A stretch of 9,666 bases of DNA from Verrucomicrobiales bacterium (GCA_017853785.1 JAFMIX010000065.1:1-9666); one strand, 5' to 3'; positions 1-6,005 are shown, counted from the stretch's first letter. Numbers and translations: made by a program. Notes: a model not told the origin generated them from the sequence alone.

Positions 1-3
1 AAA

Positions 4-80
4 TGGAGCGAGCGAAGGGATTCGAACCCTCGACACTCACGTTGGCAACGTGATGCTCTACCAGGCTGAGCTACGCTCGC
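4..80 (-). tRNA. tRNA-Gly (anticodon GCC)
   Basis: Read on the minus strand this folds as a full cloverleaf. The 7-bp acceptor stem is GCGAGCG (80-74) with CGCTCGC (14-8). The D-stem is GCTC/GAGC. The anticodon stem TCACG/CGTGA closes the loop TTGCCAA, giving anticodon GCC (44-46 on the plus strand), which reads glycine GGC/GGU codons. The T-arm contains TTCGAAT. The discriminator base is T, usual for bacterial tRNA-Gly, and the 3' CCA is encoded (4-6). The gene points away from the ribosomal-protein cluster, so the two are divergently transcribed. Any terminator lies outside the window. Confidence 0.96.
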
Positions 81-98
81 TTCCTTGCGGACGCGCGT

Positions 99-126
99 AA
101 GTTAGAGAAACCAGCGAGGAAAGCAA
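99..126 (-). promoter_or_regulatory. Candidate promoter of tRNA-Gly
   Basis: On the minus strand a TTGCTT hexamer (126-121) lies 16 nt before TAACTT (104-99), and the next bases are very GC-rich (ACGCGCG) before the tRNA 5' end at 80. A GC-rich discriminator is typical of stable-RNA promoters under stringent control. Both hexamers match the sigma-70 consensus at only about three of six positions, so the call rests mainly on position. Confidence 0.25.
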
Positions 127-243
127 GCGCGGTTTTTGCAGATGCGCAAACATCACAGCAGTCTTGCCCGGGCGGGTGGTTTCAACTCTGCAGCGGAGTC
201 GCGCTGGTCGCCGCCAGCCAACCAAAATAATTCAAAAAACTTC

Positions 244-271
244 TTGCAGCACAATTTGGTTCTGGTAGATT
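244..271 (+). promoter_or_regulatory. Candidate promoter of the rplB-led cluster
   Basis: TTGCAG (244-249) is followed after 16 nt by TAGATT (266-271). The -10 is preceded by TG at 263-264, an extended -10 arrangement. The -35 matches consensus at three positions and the -10 at four. Transcription would begin near 278 and leave a leader of roughly 115 nt before rplB. It is the best of several weak candidates in this spacer, and an upstream promoter outside the window cannot be excluded. Confidence 0.25.
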
Positions 272-394
272 CGCCGTCCCGTTGCCCTAAAAAGCAATTG
301 GTCAGCGCAGTTGCGGGCCGATAACTGATTCCCAGCAGGGACAGGAATAATGGTCTGCCGCTTCAAAGTTACTGACCGGGGATTTATTGATTTT

Positions 395-1240
395 ATGCCA
401 GTTAAATCATTTAGACCGCTGACGCCGTCCACGCGATATGTAACCATCGCGGACTTCAGCGACATTACCAAGACGAAGCCCGAAAAGAGCCTCGTGTTCA
501 TCCGCAAAAAGACGGGTGGGCGCAACCACTTTGGGCGCGTCACGAGCCGCGGCATCGGCGGCGGTCACAAGCAGAAAATCCGCACGGTGGATTTCAAGCG
601 AAATAAGCACGGTATCGAGGCGACGGTCACGGCCATCGAATACGATCCGCGCCGCACGGCCCGGTTGGCGTTGTTGCAATACGACGATGGTGAAAAGGCC
701 TACATCATCGCTCCGGTCGGCCTTTCTGTAGGTGCCAAGCTGATGAGTGGCCCAACGGCAGCCCCGGAAATCGGGAACAGTCTCCCGCTGAAAATCGTGC
801 CCATCGGCGTCCCGATTCACTGTCTCGAACTCACCCCAGGTGGCGGTGCTCAGATGGTCCGGACAGCCGGCGGTTCGGCGACTTTGATGTCGCGCGACGA
901 GGGTTACGCGCAGATTCGCCTGCCTTCAGGCGAAATCCGCAAGATCCATGAAGATTGCTATGCCACCCTCGGCCAAGTCGGCAACGTGACCCATGAAAAC
1001 GTCATTCTGGGCAAGGCTGGCCGGAATCGCCACCGCGGTATCCATCCGCTCAGTCGTGCCGTGGCGAAGAACCCCGTCGACCACCCCATGGGCGGCGGCG
1101 CAGGCAAGACTTCTGGCGGCGGTCATCCGGTGACGCCTTGGGGTGTGATCACCAAGGGTTACAAGACTCGGGTGAAGCGCAAATACTCGAACCAATTCAT
1201 CCTTGTGCGCCGGGATGGTCGTCCGATGAAACTGAAATAA
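395..1240 (+). CDS. rplB: 50S ribosomal protein L2
   Basis: L2 (uL2) is a primary 23S rRNA-binding protein needed for subunit association and peptidyl transferase activity. The 281-residue product matches the family end to end: an OB-fold RNA-binding region with GGRNHFGRVTSRGIGGGHKQ (41-60) and DFKRNK (66-71), the SH3-like core, and the C-terminal loop NPVDHPMGGGAG (226-237). His230 corresponds to the conserved E. coli His229. The second histidine of the usual DHPHGGG is Met, a variation I recall from Bacteroidetes. The start at 395 (MPVKSF) agrees with the family N-terminus and has TTTT directly before ATG, like other genes here. An in-frame ATG at 350 would add 15 residues and has a better Shine-Dalgarno-like sequence. 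It is the first gene of the plus-strand cluster, without rplW before it. Confidence 0.97.
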   Translation: MPVKSFRPLTPSTRYVTIADFSDITKTKPEKSLVFIRKKTGGRNHFGRVTSRGIGGGHKQKIRTVDFKRNKHGIEATVTAIEYDPRRTARLALLQYDDGEKAYIIAPVGLSVGAKLMSGPTAAPEIGNSLPLKIVPIGVPIHCLELTPGGGAQMVRTAGGSATLMSRDEGYAQIRLPSGEIRKIHEDCYATLGQVGNVTHENVILGKAGRNRHRGIHPLSRAVAKNPVDHPMGGGAGKTSGGGHPVTPWGVITKGYKTRVKRKYSNQFILVRRDGRPMKLK

Positions 1241-1243
1241 TTT

Positions 1244-1525
1244 ATGGGTCGCTCGATTAAAAAAGGTCCGTTTGCGGATCAACATCTGTTGGACAAGGTG
1301 GTCAAGGCCAAGGCGGCGAACTCCAAGCTGCCCATCAAAACCTGGTCGCGGCGCTCGACGATCACGCCCGACTTTGTGGGGCTGACGTTCAGCGTGCACA
1401 ACGGGAAGATTTTCAATGCCGTGTTCGTTACGGAAAACATGGTCGGCCACAAGCTCGGCGAATTTTCGCTGACGCGCACGTTCAAGAAGCACGGCGCGCA
1501 CACGGCCAAGGCGGAGGCGAAATAG
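1244..1525 (+). CDS. rpsS: 30S ribosomal protein S19
   Basis: S19 (uS19) sits in the head of the small subunit, complexes with S13 and contacts the A-site tRNA region. The 93-residue product has the family hallmarks: RSIKKGPF at 3-10, KTWSRRST near 33-40, the AVHNGK-like segment, and MVGHKLGEF at 66-74. Length is close to the E. coli protein (92). Only three bases (TTT) separate the rplB stop from this ATG, with no Shine-Dalgarno sequence in reach, so ribosomes finishing rplB may feed this start directly. Confidence 0.97.
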   Translation: MGRSIKKGPFADQHLLDKVVKAKAANSKLPIKTWSRRSTITPDFVGLTFSVHNGKIFNAVFVTENMVGHKLGEFSLTRTFKKHGAHTAKAEAK

Positions 1526-1533
1526 TCATTCTT

Positions 1534-1866
1534 ATGCAAGTTCAAGCCATCATGAAAAACGTGCGGATGTCCTCGCAGAAGATGCGCGAGGTCGTGCGGC
1601 AGATCCAGGGGCTGCCGGCGCTGCAGGCGCAGGCGGTATTGCGGGTCGTCTCGCGCAAGTCGGCGCGGCTCGTGGCGAAGACTTTGGATTCGGCCATCGC
1701 CAATGCCGAAAACAACAACAACGTGAAGGCAGACAAACTGCGCGTGAAGGAAGCGGTCGCGGGCGCGGCCACGACGATCAAGCGGTTCACGCCCAAGGCG
1801 CGCGGCTCCGCCGGTCCGATCCTGAAACGCAACTGCCACATCAAGATCATTTTGACGGACGAATAA
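1534..1866 (+). CDS. rplV: 50S ribosomal protein L22
   Basis: L22 (uL22) binds all 23S rRNA domains, and its long beta-hairpin lines the nascent peptide exit tunnel. The 110-residue product shows the N-terminal SSQKMREV (13-20), the helix LDSAIANAEN (51-60), and the tunnel hairpin around 78-98 ending in GPILKRNCHIKI, like the family's ILKRTSHI. The start is ATG 1534; a second in-frame ATG at 1552 would give a product 6 residues shorter and cannot be excluded. A GGAGG at 1513-1517 inside rpsS is 16 nt away, too far for a normal ribosome binding site. The spacer from rpsS is 8 nt. Confidence 0.96.
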   Translation: MQVQAIMKNVRMSSQKMREVVRQIQGLPALQAQAVLRVVSRKSARLVAKTLDSAIANAENNNNVKADKLRVKEAVAGAATTIKRFTPKARGSAGPILKRNCHIKIILTDE

Positions 1867-1872
1867 TTTTTT

Positions 1873-2544
1873 ATGGGTCAAAAAACCAATCCCACAGGCC
1901 TGCGGCTCGCCGTCAACAAAGACTGGCGCTCCAAGTGGTATGCCGACAAAAAGGAATTCGGCAAGTTGCTCTCCGAGGATCGCAAAATCCGCGCACTGCT
2001 GAAGAAGAAGCTGGAATCGGCCTCGGTGCCGAAGATCATGATCGAGCGCGCCGCGAGCCGCTGCCGGATCACGATTTTGACCGCGCGGCCCGGTGTGGTC
2101 ATCGGTCGCAAGGGTTCGGAAATTGACAAACTCAAGGAAGACCTGGGCAAGATGACCGGCAAGGAAGTCTACGTGGACATCCAGGAAATCAAGTCGCCGG
2201 AAATCGACGCCCAGCTCGTCGCGGAAAATATCGTCCTGCAGTTGGAGCGCCGTGTTTCGTTCCGCCGCGCGATGAAGAAGGCTTTGCAGACAGCCAAGGA
2301 TTTCGGTGCGGAAGGCATCAAGCTCCGCTGTGCCGGTCGCTTGGGTGGCGCGGAAATCGCGCGGGTCGAACAATATCACTGGGGCCGCGTTCCGTTGCAC
2401 ACGCTCCGGGCGCAGATTGACTACGGGTTTGCGGAAGCGCGCACCGTTTATGGCAAGCTCGGCGTAAAGTGCTGGATTTGCAAAGGCGACAACAAGCCGC
2501 AGCCCAAGGTGGCGGCGCCCGTTGCCGAGCCCGTCGGAAAGTAA
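1873..2544 (+). CDS. rpsC: 30S ribosomal protein S3
   Basis: S3 (uS3) forms part of the mRNA entry tunnel and, with S4 and S5, the mRNA helicase activity of the ribosome. The 223-residue product begins MGQKTNPTGLRL. It has a type-II KH domain with the GRKG loop at 78-81, then the C-terminal S3 domain with GAEGIKLRCAGRLGGAEIAR (125-144 approximately). Arg121, Arg122 and Lys125 match the E. coli residues implicated in helicase activity. The C-terminal tail is short and Pro/Ala-rich. The spacer from rplV is 6 nt, all T, and no Shine-Dalgarno sequence is visible. Confidence 0.97.
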   Translation: MGQKTNPTGLRLAVNKDWRSKWYADKKEFGKLLSEDRKIRALLKKKLESASVPKIMIERAASRCRITILTARPGVVIGRKGSEIDKLKEDLGKMTGKEVYVDIQEIKSPEIDAQLVAENIVLQLERRVSFRRAMKKALQTAKDFGAEGIKLRCAGRLGGAEIARVEQYHWGRVPLHTLRAQIDYGFAEARTVYGKLGVKCWICKGDNKPQPKVAAPVAEPVGK

Positions 2545-2555
2545 AACCATTTTTT

Positions 2556-2559
2556 AGGA
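2556..2559 (+). promoter_or_regulatory. Shine-Dalgarno sequence of rplP (AGGA)
   Basis: AGGA lies 7 nt before the rplP ATG at 2567, in a 22-nt spacer. It is one of only three starts in this cluster with an anti-SD match at normal distance, and it supports the start at 2567 over the in-frame ATG at 2576. Confidence 0.6.
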
Positions 2560-2566
2560 ATTTGTT

Positions 2567-2986
2567 ATGCCATTGATGCCCGCAAGAGTGAAGTATCGGA
2601 AAATGCACCGCGGCAGCCGCGCCGGGATGGCCACGGCAGGCCACACGGTTGCGTTTGGCGAATACGGCCTGCAAGCGATGGAGCGCTGCTGGCTCGATGC
2701 CAAGCAGATCGAGGCGGCGCGCGTGGCGATCAACCGTTACATGAAGCGCCGTGGCAAAATGTGGCTGCGCGTGTTTCCGCAGAAATCATTCACCAAGAAG
2801 CCGCTCGAAACCCGAATGGGTAAAGGCAAGGCGCCGCTCGAAGGCTGGGTGGCTGTCATCAAGCCGGCGAACGTGCTGTTTGAAGTGGACGGCGTGCCGG
2901 AAGTTGTGGCGCGTGAAAGCATGCGGCTGGCGGCGACAAAACTGCCGATTCGCACCAAATTTATTTCCCGCCACCACGTGGGCTAA
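2567..2986 (+). CDS. rplP: 50S ribosomal protein L16
   Basis: L16 (uL16) binds 23S and 5S rRNA near the A-site and helps place aminoacyl-tRNA and recycling factor. The 139-residue product has the N-terminal ARVKYRKMHRG (6-16), QIEAARVAINR (47-57), GKMWLRVFP (63-71) and the RMGKGK loop (83-88). Arg83 aligns with E. coli Arg81, the site of hydroxylation there. The product is slightly longer than in E. coli (136), with short additions at both ends. The 18-nt spacer to rpmC is among the longer ones in the cluster. Confidence 0.97.
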   Translation: MPLMPARVKYRKMHRGSRAGMATAGHTVAFGEYGLQAMERCWLDAKQIEAARVAINRYMKRRGKMWLRVFPQKSFTKKPLETRMGKGKAPLEGWVAVIKPANVLFEVDGVPEVVARESMRLAATKLPIRTKFISRHHVG

Positions 2987-3004
2987 GGCGGACGATCAAG
3001 TAAC

Positions 3005-3199
3005 ATGAAAATGTCTGAACTGAAAGATTTGACGCTCGTGGAGTTGTCGGCCAAAGGCCGCGACCTGCGGCAGGAGATTTTTAACCTGCGCCTGCAGCAG
3101 GCCAGCGCCCAGCTCGAAAAGCCGGCGCGGCTGCGTACGCTGCGCCGCGATATCGCGCGCGTCGAGACGCGCCTCACCGAACTGCGGAAGAAAGCTTAA
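3005..3199 (+). CDS. rpmC: 50S ribosomal protein L29
   Basis: L29 (uL29) is a small two-helix protein near the peptide exit, beside L23, where trigger factor and SRP dock. The 64-residue product has the family pattern: ELKDLTLVEL (5-14), then an LRQEIFNLRLQQA-type first helix and a second helix RRDIARVETRL (47-57). Length is typical (63 in E. coli). The start could be ATG 3005 or the in-frame ATG 3011. The first is chosen because it gives the common MK-start and both lack a clear Shine-Dalgarno sequence. Confidence 0.95.
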   Translation: MKMSELKDLTLVELSAKGRDLRQEIFNLRLQQASAQLEKPARLRTLRRDIARVETRLTELRKKA

Positions 3200-3205
3200 T
3201 CTCAT

Positions 3206-3508
3206 ATGGCCGAAGCAACGACAACTGTGAATCTGGACCGGGGCAATCGCAAAGAGCGCGTCGGCGAAGTCATCTCCAACAAGATGACCAAGACGATCGT
3301 GGTGCGCGTGGAACGCCGGTTCCCCCACCCGCAATTCAAGAAAGTGGTCACGGCGTTTTCAAAATTTTACGCGCATGACGAGAAGAGCGAGGCCAAGGTG
3401 GGCGATCGCGTGCGCATCCAGGAATCCCGGCCACTCTCCAAGACCAAGCGCTGGCGCTTGGTGGAAATTGTGGAGCGCAACGCCGAACCTGAAAAAGTGG
3501 CGGTCTAA
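3206..3508 (+). CDS. rpsQ: 30S ribosomal protein S17
   Basis: S17 (uS17) is an OB-fold primary binder of the 16S rRNA 5' domain. The 100-residue product contains RVGEVISNKMTKTIVVRVERR (about 18-38), HDEKSEAKVGDRVRIQESRPLS and TKRWRLVEIVE. The core matches the ~84-residue E. coli protein. An N-terminal extension of roughly 10 residues, MAEATTTVNLDRG, is low in order and absent from E. coli. No alternative ATG exists between it and the core, and a non-ATG start is not suggested. The spacer from rpmC is 6 nt. Confidence 0.96.
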   Translation: MAEATTTVNLDRGNRKERVGEVISNKMTKTIVVRVERRFPHPQFKKVVTAFSKFYAHDEKSEAKVGDRVRIQESRPLSKTKRWRLVEIVERNAEPEKVAV

Positions 3509-3517
3509 TCCGATTTT

Positions 3518-3883
3518 ATGCTGCAAATCCGTTCCAGTTTAGACGTGGCTGACAATACCGGCGCGAAAATCGCCTGGATGATCGGCGTGCAGGGACGCAA
3601 CCAGACCTACGGCTCCGTGGGTGAGGTCATCAAGGTCCACATCAAAGTCGCCGCGCCTGACGGCACGGTGAAGAAGGGTGAAGTTTGCGACGCCGTGATC
3701 GTGCGCACGCGCCAGTCCATCCGCCGCAGCGATGGTTCGTATCTGCGGTTCGATAGCAATGCCTGCGTCATCATCGACAAGGAGCTGAACCCGCGCGGCA
3801 CGCGCATCTTCGGCCCGATCGCGCGCGAGCTGCGCGACAAGAAGTTCATGAAAATCGTGTCGTTGGCGCCCGAAGTGATTTAA
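3518..3883 (+). CDS. rplN: 50S ribosomal protein L14
   Basis: L14 (uL14) forms an intersubunit bridge with 16S helix 44 together with L19. The 121-residue product has the family N-terminus MLQIRSSLDVADNTGAK, VKKGEVCDAVIVRTR (52-66), GSYLRFDSNACVIID, the GTRIFGPIARELR motif (94-106) and the C-terminal MKIVSLAPEVI. Length is as expected (123 in E. coli). ATG is preceded by TTTT with no Shine-Dalgarno sequence, and the spacer is 9 nt. Confidence 0.98.
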   Translation: MLQIRSSLDVADNTGAKIAWMIGVQGRNQTYGSVGEVIKVHIKVAAPDGTVKKGEVCDAVIVRTRQSIRRSDGSYLRFDSNACVIIDKELNPRGTRIFGPIARELRDKKFMKIVSLAPEVI

Positions 3884-3887
3884 TTTT

Positions 3888-4166
3888 ATGGTCAAGTTTC
3901 ATGTAAAAAAAGGTGACGAAGTGGTGGTGATTGCCGGCGCCCACAAGGGTAAGCGCGGCAAGATCCTCGAGGTCATCACCGGTAAACAGCGGGTGCGGAT
4001 CGAAGCCGTGGCGATGATCAAAAAGCACACGCGCAAGAGCCAGGAAAACCCGAACGGCGCCATCGTGGAACGCGAAGGCACCGTGCATATCTCGAACGTG
4101 GCCAAGGCGGAAGCCTTTGATGCGCGCTCGGCCAAAAGCGGCGTGACCCCAGCGGCGACAACCTAA
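3888..4166 (+). CDS. rplX: 50S ribosomal protein L24
   Basis: L24 (uL24) initiates assembly of the large subunit at the 5' end of 23S rRNA. The 92-residue product starts with a KOW motif, KKGDEVVVIAGAHKGKRGKI (about 6-25), followed by AVAMIKKHTRKSQENPNGAIVEREGTVHISNV-type sequence, then a poorly conserved tail. It is about 12 residues shorter than E. coli L24, and the missing part is the C-terminal end, which varies in the family. The spacer from rplN is exactly TTTT. It is followed by the longest spacer of the cluster, which holds a hairpin. Confidence 0.96.
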   Translation: MVKFHVKKGDEVVVIAGAHKGKRGKILEVITGKQRVRIEAVAMIKKHTRKSQENPNGAIVEREGTVHISNVAKAEAFDARSAKSGVTPAATT

Positions 4167-4179
4167 AATTTTAAAGCCC

Positions 4180-4199
4180 GTCACGGCCAAACCCGTGAC
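4180..4199 (+). promoter_or_regulatory. Hairpin before rplE (copy 1 of a repeated leader element)
   Basis: GTCACGG (4180-4186) and CCGTGAC (4193-4199) form a perfect 7-bp stem around a 6-nt loop CCAAAC. The element ends 8 nt before the rplE ATG, which is preceded by CCCCAAAAA rather than a T-run. A nearly identical hairpin lies at 5979-5995 before rplR: 13 bases, TCACGGCCAAACC, are identical. No T-run follows the stem, so it is not an intrinsic terminator. In E. coli the S8 repressor binds mRNA around this same rplX-rplE junction, which makes a regulatory role plausible but not shown. Confidence 0.6.
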
Positions 4200-4207
4200 C
4201 CCAAAAA

Positions 4208-4753
4208 ATGAAAGCCAGACTTTACGAAAAATATAAGAGCGAAGTGGTGCCGGCGCTGAAGGAAAAGCGCAAATACACCAACGTCCACCAGATCCCCCGC
4301 ATGGAGAAGATCGTGGTGAACATGGGCGTGAGCGCGTCGCTCGAAAAGGGTGCGGTTGAAGACGCCGCCAAGGATTTGACCATCATCACGGGCCGCAAGC
4401 CGGTGATCAACATCTCCCGCCACAGCATCGCCAACTTCAAACTGCGCGAAAACCAGGCCATTGGCTGCCGTGTGACGCTGCGCCGCGATGCGATGTATGA
4501 GTTTTTTGACCGGCTGGTGGCGGCCGCGCTGCCCCGGATCCGCGATTTCCGCGGGGTGTCGCCCAAGTCCTTTGACGGACGCGGCAACTATTCGCTGGGC
4601 GTGGCGGATCAGACCATTTTTCCGGAAATCGAACTGGAAAAAATCAAGCGCCAGCAGGGTATGGATATCACCATTGTGACCAGCGCCCCGACGAATGAAG
4701 AGGCGTTTGACTTGCTGAAACTCATGGGCATGCCGTTTGCCGAAAAGAAATAA
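4208..4753 (+). CDS. rplE: 50S ribosomal protein L5
   Basis: L5 (uL5) binds 5S rRNA with L18 and L25, forms the central protuberance and contacts P-site tRNA. The 181-residue product (179 in E. coli) begins MKARLYEKYKSEVVPAL and contains IPRMEKIVVNMGV (29-41), ITGRKPVINISRHSIANFKLRE (about 60-81), the RDFRGVSPKSFDGRGNYSLGV region (112-132) and the C-terminal DITIVTSAPTNEEAFDLL. The start is fixed by the family N-terminus; no Shine-Dalgarno sequence precedes it. The spacer upstream is 41 nt and holds the 4180-4199 hairpin. Confidence 0.98.
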   Translation: MKARLYEKYKSEVVPALKEKRKYTNVHQIPRMEKIVVNMGVSASLEKGAVEDAAKDLTIITGRKPVINISRHSIANFKLRENQAIGCRVTLRRDAMYEFFDRLVAAALPRIRDFRGVSPKSFDGRGNYSLGVADQTIFPEIELEKIKRQQGMDITIVTSAPTNEEAFDLLKLMGMPFAEKK

Positions 4754-4756
4754 TTT

Positions 4757-5026
4757 ATGGCCAAGAAATCATGGTTGGAGCGCAATAAGAAAAAGGCCGA
4801 CACGGTCAAGAAATACGCCGCCTTGCGCGCGGAACTGAAGGCCAAGAAGGATTACGCCGGGCTGTCGAAGCTGCCAAAAAACGCCAGTCCCGTGCGCGTG
4901 ATCAACCGCTGCGCCTTCACCGGCCGGCGGCACGGATATCTGCGGAAGTTCAATTGCTCCCGCTTGACGTTCCGGGAAGCAGCCTTGAACGGATTGATCC
5001 CCGGAGTGACGAAAGCCAGCTGGTAA
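4757..5026 (+). CDS. rpsN: 30S ribosomal protein S14, zinc-free form
   Basis: S14 (uS14) lies in the 30S head near the decoding region. The 89-residue product has the signature RCAFTGRRHGYLRKF (51-65), SRLTFREAA and the C-terminal GLIPGVTKASW. Zinc-binding S14 has two CxxC pairs. Here only Cys52 of the first pair remains (Thr55 replaces the second), and the second pair reads Ser68 and Thr71, so it is a C-minus form. The length is intermediate between the ~61-residue zinc form and the 101-residue E. coli form and resembles the ~89-residue proteins of Bacteroidetes. The spacer from rplE is only TTT. Confidence 0.97.
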   Translation: MAKKSWLERNKKKADTVKKYAALRAELKAKKDYAGLSKLPKNASPVRVINRCAFTGRRHGYLRKFNCSRLTFREAALNGLIPGVTKASW

Positions 5027-5033
5027 TTTTTTT

Positions 5034-5426
5034 ATGACGGACACGATTTCAGACATGTTGACCCGGATTCGGAACGCTTCGCGCGTGACGTTGCCGGCGG
5101 TGGAAGTGCCGCACTCCAAAATGAAGGAGAGCATTGCCAAAATCCTCAAGGCCGAAGGCTATGTGGCTGAGGTCGCGGTCGAGGGCAAGACGGCTGCCAC
5201 CAAGAAAATCAAGCTGGCTCTCAAGTATCAGGGCAAGAAGAGTGTGATTGAGGGCTTGCGCCGCGTGAGTTCACCCGGCCTGCGCCGCTACGTCGGAGCT
5301 ACAGAGATTCCCCGCGTGCGCGGCGGTCTCGGTACCGCGATCCTCTCGACCTCCGAAGGCTTGATGACGGATTCGTCAGCCCGCAAAAAGAACTTAGGCG
5401 GTGAACTGGTCTGCTACGTCTGGTAA
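5034..5426 (+). CDS. rpsH: 30S ribosomal protein S8
   Basis: S8 (uS8) binds 16S helix 21 and is a key assembler of the 30S platform. In E. coli it also represses the spc operon by binding the mRNA near rplE. The 130-residue product, the same length as in E. coli, has DTISDMLTRIRNA (3-15), VPHSKMKESIAKILKAEGYV (25-44), RRVSSPGLRRYV and the C-terminal GLGTAILSTSEGLMTDSSAR (about 98-117) leading to GGELVCYVW. The spacer from rpsN is exactly seven T, placing TAA, T7 and ATG in a row with no Shine-Dalgarno sequence. Confidence 0.98.
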   Translation: MTDTISDMLTRIRNASRVTLPAVEVPHSKMKESIAKILKAEGYVAEVAVEGKTAATKKIKLALKYQGKKSVIEGLRRVSSPGLRRYVGATEIPRVRGGLGTAILSTSEGLMTDSSARKKNLGGELVCYVW

Positions 5427-5429
5427 GGA
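5425..5429 (+). promoter_or_regulatory. Shine-Dalgarno sequence of rplF (AAGGA)
   Basis: AAGGA overlaps the rpsH stop codon (5424-5426) and stands 5 nt before the rplF ATG; those 5 nt are all T. It therefore combines an anti-SD match with the T-run seen at most other starts. Confidence 0.6.
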
Positions 5430-5434
5430 TTTTT

Positions 5435-5971
5435 ATGTCACGAATTGGAAAACAACCCATCGCCATCCCCGCCAAAGTCAAGGTGGAGGTCAAAGGCCAG
5501 AAGGTTTTGGTCGAAGGCCCCAAGGGCAAGTTGAATTTTGACCTGCCCAAGCGCACCAGCCTCCAAGTGGAAGGCGCGAACGTGATCGTTGCCCGCGATG
5601 GCGAAGACGCCGAAGCGAAAGCATTGCACGGCCTTAGCCGCGCCTTGGTCAACAACATGGTCAAGGGCGTCAGCGAAGGCTTCAGCAAGAAGCTGGAAAT
5701 TCAAGGCGTCGGCTTCAAAGCCGCCGTCCAAGGCAAAGTCGTCAACCTCAGCCTCGGCTACTCGCACCCTTTAAATTATGCCATTCCCGACCAGGTCAAG
5801 GTGACGGTTGAGGAAAACACCAAACTGACCATCGAAGGTCCGGACAAGCAGATCGTGGGTCGTGTCGCGGCGGAAATCCGCAGCTTCTATCCCCCCGAGC
5901 CGTATAAAGGCAAGGGCGTGCGCTACTCCGACGAACGCGTCGTGCGCAAGGAAGGCAAGACGGTCCAGTAA
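5435..5971 (+). CDS. rplF: 50S ribosomal protein L6
   Basis: L6 (uL6) sits at the base of the L7/L12 stalk beside the sarcin-ricin loop, where the GTPase factors bind. The 178-residue product (177 in E. coli) begins MSRIGKQPIAIPAKVKV and has GPKGKLNFDLP (29-39), then the second alpha/beta repeat with LEIQGVGFKAAVQGKVVNLSLGYSHP-type sequence, GPDKQIVGRVAAEIRS (about 135-150), and the signature PPEPYKGKGVRY (153-164). Start and end agree with the family. It is followed by a 34-nt spacer containing the second copy of the hairpin. Confidence 0.98.
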   Translation: MSRIGKQPIAIPAKVKVEVKGQKVLVEGPKGKLNFDLPKRTSLQVEGANVIVARDGEDAEAKALHGLSRALVNNMVKGVSEGFSKKLEIQGVGFKAAVQGKVVNLSLGYSHPLNYAIPDQVKVTVEENTKLTIEGPDKQIVGRVAAEIRSFYPPEPYKGKGVRYSDERVVRKEGKTVQ

Positions 5972-5978
5972 TTTAAGT

Positions 5979-5995
5979 TCACGGCCAAACCGTGA
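5979..5995 (+). promoter_or_regulatory. Hairpin before rplR (copy 2 of the repeated leader element)
   Basis: TCACGG (5979-5984) and CCGTGA (5990-5995) pair perfectly around the 5-nt loop CCAAA. The shared 13-mer TCACGGCCAAACC is identical to the copy at 4180-4199, and GTGAC follows in both. The element ends 10 nt before the rplR ATG (9 nt if the shared C at 5996 is counted), and the gap is A-rich (GAAACAAAA), as in copy 1. It lies in the second-longest spacer of the cluster. No T-run follows, so it is not a terminator. Confidence 0.6.
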
Positions 5996-6005
5996 CGAAA
6001 CAAAA

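Larger units (their letters stand above)
81..394. other. Gene-free divergent leader between tRNA-Gly and rplB
   Basis: This 314-nt stretch has no open frame resembling a known protein, and no trace of rplW (L23), the usual gene before rplB. It is more AT-rich from about 220 onward. It holds small inverted repeats: GCTGG (203-207) with CCAGC (214-218), and AACCAAA (220-226) with TTTGGTT (255-261). TATAAT-like AATAAT hexamers occur at 226-231 and 346-351 without a convincing -35 partner. It must contain the promoters for both divergent units and probably the 5' untranslated leader of the cluster. None of the inverted repeats is followed by a T-run that would mark a terminator. Confidence 0.6.

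Noticed and set aside
203..218. Hairpin GCTGG/CCAGC as a tRNA or operon terminator
   Set aside because: It has no T-run on either strand, and both neighbouring genes are transcribed away from it.
136..324. 62-codon plus-strand frame in the leader
   Set aside because: It has no ribosome binding site and no resemblance to a known leader peptide, and it overlaps the likely promoter region. It is not supported as a gene.
1513..1517. GGAGG as ribosome binding site of rplV
   Set aside because: It lies 16 nt before the ATG, inside the end of rpsS, beyond the usual 5-9 nt distance, and is explained by rpsS codons.
1279..2550. 423-codon open frame on the minus strand
   Set aside because: It lies opposite rpsS, rplV and rpsC, which are certain. 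Its translation is rich in Arg, His, Leu and Asp and resembles no family; long antisense frames are common in GC-rich coding DNA.
4180..4199. Intrinsic terminator between rplX and rplE
   Set aside because: The stem is followed by CCCCAAAAA on the plus strand, not a T-run. The downstream genes continue the same operon, so it is treated as a leader hairpin instead.
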